From Haliclona indistincta (taxonomy: Eukaryota; Porifera; Demospongiae; Haplosclerida; Chalinidae): a stretch of 64,000 nucleotides of DNA. The notes under the pieces were generated by a model. It saw nothing but the letters and a program-made list of their open reading frames with translations. It was not told the DNA's origin and searched no databases. This document shows, one piece after another, positions 54,061 through 64,000 of the stretch. Location of the stretch: NCBI GenBank assembly GCA_964017065.1, contig OZ024787.1:2250658-2314657 (forward strand), read 5' to 3'. The position numbers and the translations under genes were made by a program. Position 1 is the stretch's first letter. Each line of letters starts with the position of its first letter.

Positions 54061-54425
54061 TGGGGTTAACTCAGTCATTCAGTGGTAAACTAGTGGTACA
54101 CACAAGGATATCTGATGGTAGATACTTGGTTAACTGGCTAACTCAGTTATTCAGTGGTAAACTAGTGGTAAACACAAGGATATCTGATGGTAGATACTTG
54201 GTTAACTGGTTAACTCAGTTATTCAGTGGTAAACTAGTGGTAAACACATGGATATCTGATGGTAGATACTATAGGTTAACTGGTTAACTGGTTAACTGGT
54301 TAACTGGTTAACTTAGTCATTCAGTGGTAAACCAGTGGTAAACACAAGGATATCTGATGATAGAGACTAGGTTAACTGGTTAACTCAGTCATTCTGTGGT
54401 AAACCAGTGGTAAACACAAGGGGGT
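54061..54425. repeat. ~72-bp minisatellite
   Basis: Copies of TAACT(C/T)AGT(T/C)ATTC with CAGTGGTAAAC and AAGGATATCTGATGGTAGATA start at about 54066, 54139, 54211, 54309 and 54381. Spacing is 72-73 bp, with one longer unit expanded by extra GGTTAACT repeats. It encodes a repetitive frame that is not considered a gene. Confidence 0.75.
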
Positions 54426-54529
54426 GTCTGGAAAATATAAACGAATCGCACTATGTACAGTGAACCATTTTAAAGCTAAGCTACAACTAAACCCAAAACC
54501 CTAAAACCTTCTCCTAACTGCGCAAAGTC

Positions 54530-54840
54530 GGGAGGGTCGTCCTAAACCGGGCCTTCGGCCCTTGGTAAGCCTAAGGATCGTCGAGAGGGTCGTCCTAAAC
54601 CGGGCCTTCGGCCCTTGGAAAACCTAAGGATCGTCGGGAGGGAGTCGTCCTAAACCGGGCCCTAAAAACCTTCGCCTAACAGCGGCCAGTATTCGCCTAA
54701 CAGGCTGTAACTGCTCCCAGTATTCGCCTAACAGTGCCCAGTATTCGCCTAACAGCGCCCAGTAGTCGCCTAACAGCGCCTAGTATGGACCTAACAGCGC
54801 CCAGTATGGACCTAACGGCGCCCAGTACTATATTACTCAA
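54530..54840. repeat. Two more tandem repeats: ~54-bp GGGCCTTCGGCCC unit and ~21-bp CGCCTAACAG unit
   Basis: Three copies of GGTCGTCCTAAACCGGGCC with an internal GGGCC-TTCG-GGCCC hairpin (54530-54660) are followed by about eight copies of TCGCCTAACAGCGCCCAGTA and variants (54680-54830). Related pieces recur at 55550-55640. Confidence 0.7.
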
Positions 54841-56038
54841 GTCAAAAGTACCAAGCAATTGCGGTCGCTATATAGTAAGTCTGCTGCGCCCAGTCATCAT
54901 ATCTGAACAGAGCCTGACTAACCACGGACAGACTGATAACCAAGGTGGTGTCGTGAATCAATGTGAAAGCCAGTTAACCTCGTTAACCTCATTAACCGGT
55001 TAACGGAAAAGATTATTCAACTCTGCGGTCCCTATATATCGCCACATATGTAGACAGGCTCATTGGCCATGAAGGGAACTTGATCAGGAAACGCTACACA
55101 GAGTATGCCTATAAAAGGAACTTGATCAGGAAACGCTACACAGAGTATGCCTATAAAAGGAGAATGTGAGCAATGAATGTGAGAGTAAAATGAAATTATT
55201 AGGAAAACTGATTGCAGATTGCTAAATTTGCCCTAAACTATGTGACGAATGAGTTATTGCTAGTAATGCACTCAATGACATAACAAGCCGCCTGGCAACT
55301 GGCGCCTGGTTTTAGACACTAACTCAATCAGCAGTCGCGCCCACAGGTGTGGTGTAGTTTTATTTTCACTGAGTTTACAAAGCAGGGTCACAGTGGAACA
55401 CTTCACACCTTGCCACCGCTAGTGAGCTAAAATTACAAAACTAGCTACAAATTGTAATGATAGTACAACTGTACTCTAGACTCATGGGCTGGATGATTGA
55501 AATTTGCTGCATCTTTCACTCCTGACTAAGTGACCGCCTACTGAGTCTATCCTAGCTAAGGATCGTCAGGAGGCCAGAGTTGATCTAAACAGGGCCTCCA
55601 GCCCTCAGGCTAAGGATCGTCGAGAGCCGTATCACGACTAGCTAAAAAATTTAGTTTTCTGGTAAAAATGCATTACATGGTTTGTATGGAGCAGGCATTG
55701 GTGGGGACTCTCCCCAAGCTGTCAAAGCCGAGCAGAATTCTTGTTATGGGCTCCTGCCCTTTGTAGCTAGTTTTGTAATTTTAACTCACTAGCGGCAAAG
55801 TGTGAATATCATTAAGTGTTCCACTGTGACCCTGCTTTGTAAACTCCGTGACTATAGAAATACGCCACATCAGTGGCCGCGACTGCTGAGTTAGCGTCTA
55901 AAACTGTTCCCTTGGCGTCGGACTGCTTGTTATGCCCTTGAGTGCATTACTAGCCATTATCAATTTCGACTCGGCGTCTTCCTTTAAATATTGATCATCT
56001 ATATTGTTGTTGCTCAGAAATTGACTATCGTACTGATT
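54841..56038. repeat. Intergenic repeats before SRCR gene 2
   Basis: Contains a 42-bp duplication (GGAACTTGATCAGGAAACGC, 55077-55160), repeat R copies at 55255-55480 and inverted at 55670-55960, and otherwise nothing recognisable. Confidence 0.55.
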
Positions 56039-59000
56039 ATGATGAAGTCAATAGAGATCAAGTATGCAGTGCTGCTATTACTTTTATGTAAGCTAGGGAA
56101 CGCGGTACATGTCTACATAATTATGTCTACTTTGTTTTACCCCGTAGGGAACGTTTCTCTTGTGCATGGTAGCTGCACTAATGGAACTGTACGGCTGGTG
56201 AATGGTTCTACTACCAATGAGGGGAGAGTGGAAATATGCATGGGACAGATATGGGGAACAGTGTGTGATGAGGGTTTCTATGGCACTAATGTTGCCAAAG
56301 TGGTCTGTCGTCAACTGGGATACAATGTGGACCAGCTTCGAACTTGTAAGTTCAATGATAAAATTATTTACTTTTGTGTAGTATGCAGGAGGGTTTAGCA
56401 TTTGAGTTTGTCTGTATGCTTATGTATGATTTATGTGAGTCGACAAAAGAACACACCTGATTGTGTCTTGCCACTAAAACACTATCTGGTGCTTTTTGTT
56501 GAATTTTTAGTCCTGTAAAGATATTTTTAGTCCTGATCGAGCAGCTAATCCATGGCTTTCTAAAGGTCATTGTACTAAGAGCAATTTACGGTATTGTGGG
56601 CGTATTGCCCAACCGTCTATGCCATGTGTACGTATATACATGATGTCAAAAAGAAAACCCATCGTTAAAGACACTAGAGGCCTTAGAGGCTGAAAATTAT
56701 CAAGTAAGTAGAGGTTTTATGTAATACGATGGATTTTTCTACCGGCAACACTAATGATGGTGCTCGTCTCGACATTACTGCCCATTATAATAGTTTTGAG
56801 GAGATTCCTCTCAGTTGCATCTTCTTGTGAGAATATTCACTCCCTCCTCGAACATCACATCCAGCTATCAAAACAAGAGACAAAAAGCGGACCCAGATGA
56901 TAGTGATTGAACATGCTCCATTAGTCCTTTCTGCCAACTGTTTAGTCTGTTATATGAATGTGGGTACTGAGTAGCTAAATTGTTATGATGTTCATTCAGA
57001 GTACTGATTATAATTTTGTCTTAGTTCAGCGCACAGGTATGTGTTCATTAGAACTCTGGTTTTCGTCTGTTACTTAATTATTTTGATATTGAATTCAATT
57101 TTGATTTGTAGATGCATACAAGACCAATGCCTTTTATGGACAAGGCAATGGATCCATTTGGTTAGGTAATCCAATATGTAGTGATAATGAAGAGAGGCTA
57201 TTGGATTGCGATGCTCAACCTGATGGCGAGCACAGTTGTGGACATGAGCACGATATTGGGGTAGAATGTTCAGGTATTTTAAAGTGGCTAAAAATGCATG
57301 CTTGTCATCTTGTACTATCGTACACTCCAGATACCTGTGTTGATGGTAATGTTCGTCTCATTGGTGGACTGGTACCAACAGAGGGAACTGTACAGATGTG
57401 TGTGGGAGGGAGATGGAGAGAACTGTGCTATAGTGATTGGGGCTACCAAGAAGCATTTGTTGTGTGCAGACAACTAGGACTACCTGTTTCTGGTAAGTGT
57501 GTATAATGTATCTCCTCTTATAAAAGCCCGGGGCCTCTATTTATTATCGTAGTAGTAAACAGTTTTGAGAATAATACCAACCCATTCTGCAACTGAATCT
57601 GAGTGCTCAAGGTTGCTATATCATTGCACTTACCAAAATGTACTGTTTAGATTTTTTCAAGAATAGTTTAGTACGTTCTTAAACTATTTTACGCTCGTCC
57701 GCAAAACAGAACTGGTTCAATGTGCATTAGTTAAAGATCAGATCATAGTGCATCGATCTGCTTACCATGTGTCCGCACTCTGTACTGGTGGCCATTTAAT
57801 CAAATTGCTGTTGTCAATTGCGCCATGTGACGTACAAGCAACAACTTGCTAAACAGCAAGAAAACTGACCTTGTCACTTACCAATGCTAGTGACTTTCTG
57901 GTGTGTTCCAGGTCCTTTCTTTGGCCGAGCGTGGACCAGGGCTTCTTCTTTGTGCTGCAACTAGCCCATGTCATGTGTTCAAGACCACGCCCACATTCAA
58001 TCCATTCAAGTCACTTCAGTGTATCTCCGTGTGTGCGGGTGAATGTGCATCGATTCACGTAGATTCACTTTTGCAAAATCAAAGTGCAATGCGGACGGAA
58101 TTTAACTGGTTTCAAATGCGAATTGAACCACAATAGAGCCCTAGTGCAGATGTGCCTTTAGAGCTGGCCTCTAAATGTAATCATGTTTTGTTTCATCCCG
58201 TGGAGTGGCTTCTATTCAAGAAAACACTGTATTCATTACATGCTATGATTCTTATTATGACAAAATTAATGTTGTTCTCTTTAAATCCTCAGCTGCAATT
58301 GGTGAGACATAATGACAACAATTTTAATTGCTTAAGCCTCATAATACAGCTACATCAGGAGGAAAATTCCATGCAAGATCTTTAGAATCATTGTACTCTA
58401 ATTTCCGCTGTTTTTCCAATGAATCCTCTTTATTTGATTGCATGTACTCAAACGCATCATGCTCCCGCCATCGACTTGATGTTGCAGTGTTCTGTAGAGG
58501 AGATCTGTCGGGTATGATTATATTACTCATAAATCCGTTGCCTTATTTCTTTTGAAAATTTTTAACAGGTGTTTGTCAAAGTGGTGATGTTCGTTTGGTT
58601 GGTCCTAGTGGTCCAAACACAATTGAAGGAAGAGTAGAATACTGCAGTAATGGAGTATGGGGTACTATCAGTAAATCAGGTTTTGATACACGAGAAGGTG
58701 AAGTGGTGTGTAGACAACTTGGACACCAGAACCCACGTGAGCTGGATTAATTGTATGTAACCTCATTAATTTTCATGAACATGCATGCTTGTGCAATTCA
58801 GTTTGGTATAGCTATATTTAAAATTTAGGTGTGCAACTTTTGCGATTTGGGAGTGGAACTGGTCCAGTTATTTCCTTGTCTTGTAACGGAACTGAAAATT
58901 CTACAACTGATTGCCTTCGGTTATTACAGCTCCAATTCAATTATAAATATAGAAATAAAGTAGGAGTACGCTGCTTGATAAGAGGTTATAATAAGATGTG

Positions 59001-62000
59001 TTTTAATGGATGTGTTATCTATAGATGTTGTTATACATAGCATTGACATCATGTACCAATGGAGCAGTTAAACTGATAAATGGGTCCACACCAGATGAGG
59101 GAAGAGTTGCAGTGTGTGTTAATGGAGAGTGGAGTGCAATATGTTCATCTGGTTGGGATGAGCGAGAAGCTGAAGTTGTCTGCAGACAACTGGGATACAA
59201 CTTTTCATGTAAGAGAGCTATAGTTAAAGACAACTAGACTCAAAATTAATGATCTGAGCTTCTTTTTCAGTCGTTAGGTACTATTTAAATGGTCCACCGC
59301 TGCCTTTCCTTGCTCAGCCATACAGTTGTACGGGAAATGAGAGTATTCTGACGAGCTGCAGTGGAGGGAGAACAGGATATTCAAGCTGCTACAGTAACTA
59401 TGATAGAGTGGCTGGTGTACTCTGCTCCAGTATGTTACACTAATACGGTATATTACTGCGATTACTTCTTTCTATTATAATTATGTTGTAGAAAACACAC
59501 TCTGTGTGGATGGAACAGGTCGACTGTTTAATGGAGGGAGCGACAAACGGCCGTATGGAACTATTCAGATATGTGTTGATGGAATCTGGGGAAATGTTTG
59601 CGTTAATTGTAGACACTATTCTTTTTTTAGTGATAATGTGTGGACGTGGTCTCGTGCTAATGCTGTAGTGGTGTGTCGTCAACTAGGATACTCTACAACA
59701 GGTATCAACATGTGCATTGCAGCGGATTAATGTCATTTTTATTGTTGTCACTACAGTTGTGTCTCATGGTATAAAACATAGTATTAGGCCTTCCTCCGAA
59801 GTACCTCGTCACAGACTTCCTTGTAATGGTACTGAAAAAGCACTGTCAGATTGTGGCCGTACGAACTGGAATCTATGCGTTGACAACGGAGGAGGTTTCA
59901 GATGTATAGGTGAAAATGTACTTTGTGGAGGTAAAATACGAAAGTAGTACAATCTCATAATACTCGATCTATCATTACATTAGTTCCAACCAACTGCAAT
60001 TCTGGTGATGTTCGACTAGTGAATGGTAGTAGTGATAGAGAGGGAATAGTAGAGGTGTGTTACCAGGGAGTGTGGACTACTGCAAGCTTATATTCTCTGG
60101 GTTATTATGGAGTGACTAATTTTGTTGGAAATGGTTATAATTTTGCTCGTGTGCTGTGTCGTCAACTGGGATATCATGATAAATGTGAGCAAAAATCAAA
60201 TCGACTTATTATTTATAATTATAAAATAATTATAGGGGTTGTTGCATCTAACATAAATATAAATGGAGGAATTAGCATTACATATTACAGTTATTCTTGT
60301 ACTGGGAATGAACCATCACTTCAATCATGCCGAAAGGGAGAATTTGATTTGGATCGCGATTGGAACTTTTACAAAGTACCTAGTATAGTTGCATTAGAGT
60401 GCCAGCAATCAAGCATAAGCCATTCAAGTAAGACACAGCATTGCATCAACTCATTATGAATACATTGCATGCAGTCACATGTGCAATGGAGGGTGATATT
60501 CGTCTGGTGAATGGTTCCACGAGCACTGAGAGGGAAGGAAGAGTGGAGGTGTGTCATAATGGATTCTGGGGGACAGTTTGCAATGACTCATGGACTGAGG
60601 AGGATGCTTATGTGGTGTGCAAACAAATTGGACTAAGCACAACAAGTGAGAATAACACCAAAATAATGCATTAATTTTTATGTGTTGATTTATGATTCCA
60701 TGCACCATACATGATGAGACGATTTGAAACTGACTTATATACTTTGTTCATCCATGCATAGGAGCTATTGCTATCACTGACGGTCGCTATGGTAGAGGAG
60801 TTGGACCAGTTCACATGAGCAGTGTTAGATGTGCTGGACGTGAGATGAGATTAAGGAATTGCAATCATAGTAATGGAGTGGGAGTGACCAACTGCCATCA
60901 TGGGAGAGATGTTGGAGTACTGTGTGAAGGTACAAAGACTGGGAATATTTTTATTTCGACCAATTTGACTATTAACAGAAAATCCAACTCATTATGATAT
61001 ATCTATTGATCTGCTGGAAGAACCATATTCCATTGGTAGTAAGAACACAATGCACTGTAATGTGTCTCCTAGGCCACACCCACCAGTCACCTACCAGTGG
61101 AGAACCACTGCAGTTAATGGAGTCATCCTATCAGATACTAGTTTAGTCTCACCTAATGCTACTATTGAGATTCAATCATCAGTCACTAAGTATGTATACT
61201 GTTACTGTATTGTCAAACTAACTGGAACTAACACTACTATTGGGACTGGAGTCATCAGGATAGCAGTAAACAGTGAGAACTATGTCTTCATTGTCATAAT
61301 AATTATTACATGATTGTCAATAATGATATTACTGTAGGTATCCTCCAGCCAGAAGTTCCTGTACCATTGATGGCTGCTATTGGCTCTGATATCACTCTGA
61401 GAGTGAGTGTGACTGGGACAGACAAAAACAATTACCTGCGAGAGCTGACCTGGTATCACAATGGAGTGAAGATCAACCCAACTAGTAACACTAGACTCAA
61501 CCTCACCAGTGACAATACATCACTGAGCATCAGTAATGTTACCGATAGTGATAGTGGCCAGTACTCTGTGCAGTATGATGGTCTGACAATATACCCTTAT
61601 GATAGTGGCTGTGAGAGACAAGCACTTGAGCTGTTTAGACACTATCCACTACTAGCACCAGCTGTACTATATCTATCAACAAAGGGTGAGAATAAAACTG
61701 CTGAAAGTCAATCACCTTTGCTGAATTGCCAGCAATTGTTCAATGAAAATTCCACCAGTGTTCAACTCTCGATAGAAATTGATCCGTCTATTGCAGTCGA
61801 CATTTTTCAACATGTATCCATTCATTGGTTTCATAATGGAGTCTTGCAGCAGTCCAACCCTGCATCTTTAATATCACTCTCCCAGAGTGCTAAACTGACT
61901 CTTGATAATCCCTCTTTGTTTGATGCTGGTGTGTACGAGACACAACTGAGACTACATGCACGTCCAAAGTTTGCCAACTGTGATTCGCTAATGTCATACT

Positions 62001-62680
62001 CATCATTTATGCTAATAAGACGGGATCGTTACGGGAGAAAACGATATTCACCACTTGTCATTCCCATTAGAAATGATATTCAGCAACTGATTTATGGTAA
62101 GTGTATCTTAGTTATGATTCAAAACGATTTACAAATATTTATTTATACAGAAACTCCTGAGATCACATGTGCAGCTGCAGAGAGTATTTCAGAGTCACTT
62201 ACAGCTTCACTAGTTGGTCTCTTTCTTGGAGGATTTGTCACTTCAACACTTTTGTGGGGAATCGTGATCATGATATTACTGTGAGTGTTACAGTATGCTA
62301 GCTACTGTACATGCTTAAATAAAAGCTCTCCTTGAATAGATGCCTTGACACCTATGCAAGAGTGCAATAATAAATGCCTTTATTGATTTGAGCATAGACG
62401 TATGTTTATATTCAAACCCTATGATTTGAGAATGGTAGTCAGCCTTCGAATTTAAGGAATAGATGCCCCGGCTTTTTAAAGGATTAATTATGAATAGTGA
62501 GTCTGAAAATCAATATGTACTATGCACATTTTTATTAGGTTGGTGTTGAAACATTGTCAGAGAAAACGATACGGCAGTGAGGCTCACACTAAACCATGTC
62601 CTGAACACAATGAACAGACAAGCTCTTTTTCAAATGAAAACCAACAGACTGCTCCAATCAAGGCCGACTTGCATGTATGA
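56039..62680 (+). CDS. Seven-SRCR, three-Ig single-pass receptor, copy 2 (short tail)
   Basis: Exon-for-exon paralogue of copy 1, 1274 residues: 56039-56087, 56148-56345, 57112-57273, 57331-57492, 58350-58511, 58569-58736, 58829-58984, 59041-59208, 59271-59429, 59492-59701, 59757-59930, 59984-60184, 60236-60427, 60475-60645, 60762-60929, 60979-61272, 61338-62096, 62151-62280, 62539-62680. The start could also be the next ATG (56042). SRCR domains cover about 17-833, Ig-like 834-1184, and the membrane span lies in exon 18. The SRCR domains differ from copy 1 by many substitutions and indels, while Ig2/3 and the membrane exon are nearly identical. Introns 2 and 4 are enlarged (766 and 857 bp against 55 and 125). 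In the last exon an extra 4 bases shift the frame, ending the protein at ADLHV and removing the YEDRDVSNQ tail. An AATAAA lies at 62819-62824. Confidence 0.85.
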
Positions 62681-63710
62681 AGATCGTGATGTCAGTAATC
62701 AGTAACAAGCACATAAATAATCAGGAAAATATACACTCACAGATAATCAAGTTTGAATGTGCTGTTGAATGTTTAATTGAGTACATTCACAATAATTATG
62801 TTACATGTAACACTTCATAATAAATTTTTGCTTGGGTACAAAACGCTCTCTCTCTCTCTCTGATACATTCTGTGAAACTTATAACCAGCTGAAGCGTACT
62901 AGAATTCGGTAATGGATATAAAACAGCAAATTGTTGTTGTTTTGCAGTAGCAAGTTTTTTTTTTTAATTAACACAATTACAATAGACGTATCTATGGTGA
63001 TTCTTGTTTTGATGACTTTGCTGGTGGTTGTGGTATCGTAGTAATGTCATAGTGATGACTAAAGTGCTGAGCCCACAATGAGAGTTCAACAGAATGAGCT
63101 GTCCAGTCCTGGCTCGTCTTACATGTATCTAAGAAAGAGAAGACCTCATAACTAACTAAGACGGAACGTTATAATGCACCTTTCTTGTTGAGCTGCTTGG
63201 CTTTCTCCTGTATTCTCTTAGCAAAAACAAGATACTGCTTGAGAGAATAGTCCAGTTTACTGAATTCATTAATAGCCAGAGCAGGCTCATCGGCCATGAA
63301 GGGAACTTGATCAGGAAACGCTACGCAGAGTATGCCTATGAAAGGAGAATTTGAGAGTAAAATTAATTAGGAAAGCTGATTGCAGATTGTTAAATTTGCC
63401 CTAAACTATGTGAGCTGAATATTTGGCTAAAAAAGCGTGTTTACAATGAGTCACATTGACGGCGTCGAGTTGTGTCACAAGAAATAGAACCCATCTCTTC
63501 TCCTTGTCATGCGTTGCAATGCAACAAGTCATTCGTCACAAACCAACATGTACGCTATACACGTTACGTTGGTTTGAGACATAACCTTTGCGACTCATTC
63601 TGAGCTAAGCACTAAACTTTACTACAGTAGCACATACAAACGGCAGGACAACACAGGAATTAACACAACAGTTCCACAGGTATGTTAGCATTTTATGTAG
63701 TTTTGTTCAC
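62681..63710. other. 3' flank of SRCR gene 2
   Basis: Parallels 53328-53960 and 55060-55220, including the CT microsatellite (62846-62862) and the GGGAACTTGATCAGGAAACGC segment at 63300, but without the minisatellites. No coding exon up to the intron of the next gene. Confidence 0.55.
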
Positions 63711-63870
63711 CTGATGCGGTGGCAGGACCAACTGCTTTCAGCTGTGTTAGACACTGAACAGCTTTCTCGATACTGGGCATGAGAGAGAATGCTTTCTCAG
63801 TGATCTCCCTCACTGTATCAGCAGTATTCTGCTGTATCAGTTCTGTGAGCCTTGGACGGAACTTGCCCCT
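63711..63870 (-). CDS. Internal exon of a conserved eukaryotic gene (KxxGPATAS motif), partial
   Basis: The minus-strand exon begins after TTTCTCAG at 63870 in phase 0 and ends with TCA G/GTGAAC at 63711. It encodes RGKFRPRLTELIQQN, TADTVREITEKAFSLMP and LTQLKAVGPATAS. RGKFRPRL together with LKxVGPATAS resembles a widely conserved but uncharacterised eukaryotic protein family with a helix-hairpin-helix-like turn. I recognise the pattern but not a firm name. The residues before RGKF in the open frame come from the adjoining simple repeat and intron. The flanking exons lie outside the window or were not found. Confidence 0.6.
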
Positions 63871-63899
63871 CTGAGAAATATTAATAATGAGCTCACAAG

Positions 63900-64000
63900 C
63901 TCGCTCGAGCTCGCTCACTCACTCACTCACTCACTCACTCGCTCACTCACTCACTCACTCACTCACTCACTCGCTCGCTCACTCACTCACTCGCTCGCTC
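63900..64000. repeat. CACT/CGCT microsatellite
   Basis: Nearly pure tetranucleotide repeat ACTC/GCTC running off the right edge, in the intron upstream of the exon at 63711-63870. Confidence 0.9.

Noticed and set aside
54061..54425. CRISPR-like array
   Set aside because: The repeats are a eukaryotic minisatellite with near-identical whole units; there are no unique spacers and no cas genes.

Overview
The window looks like nuclear DNA from a marine invertebrate, most likely a demosponge. The evidence is multi-exon genes with short GT..AG introns, nearly all in phase 1; receptor architectures typical of sponges (multi-SRCR plus Ig, Ig plus fibronectin III, and a large parallel beta-helix ectodomain fused to a polytopic membrane domain); AT-rich intergenic DNA; and many small non-autonomous transposons. 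No bacterial operons, rRNA or convincing tRNA genes were seen. The species assignment is inference.

Region 1 (1-21.4 kb) is a tandem array on the + strand of very large intronless receptor-like genes: the last 21 codons of one copy (1-65), an intact copy (897-5009), a copy with one frameshift (9052-13138) and a further intact copy (17235-21338). Each intact protein of about 1370 residues has a signal peptide, a glycosylation-rich beta-helix with GGG/GGAI turns, a Cys-rich collar, about eight membrane segments and a C-terminal YEPVP. Each copy carries the same GC-rich 5' block and the same 3' flank. The 3' flank contains the last exon of an Ig/FN3 receptor on the opposite strand, so the duplicating unit was a convergent gene pair. 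A truncated Ig/FN3 receptor (13575-16611, minus) lies between copies 2 and 3.

Region 2 (21.8-43.5 kb) holds two head-to-head pairs of Ig-FN3 single-pass receptors. Pair 1 is 21799-23288 (minus) and 24504-33404 (plus). Pair 2 is 38671-40196 (minus) and 40460-43349 (plus), with only 263 bp between its start codons. Pair 2's minus gene has a complete 7-exon model (344 aa) with tyrosine motifs in its tail. Pair 1 shows small indels in both partners and two TTAA-flanked elements inserted in its shared promoter; pair 2 preserves the empty site. The long last intron of the pair 1 plus gene is packed with hairpin-headed and foldback elements. A relic of another plus-type receptor follows pair 2.

Region 3 (48.1-62.7 kb) contains two paralogous 19-exon genes, 48106-53327 (1263 aa) and 56039-62680 (1274 aa). 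Each encodes a signal peptide, seven SRCR domains each split over two phase-1 exons, three Ig-like domains, one membrane span and a short tail. Minisatellites separate them. The right edge has one exon (63711-63870, minus) of an unrelated conserved gene and a CACT microsatellite.

Together this is a dense cluster of three fast-evolving receptor families, with tandem duplication, small indels and signalling tails. It could be an innate-immune or self/non-self recognition complex; that function is inferred from architecture only.
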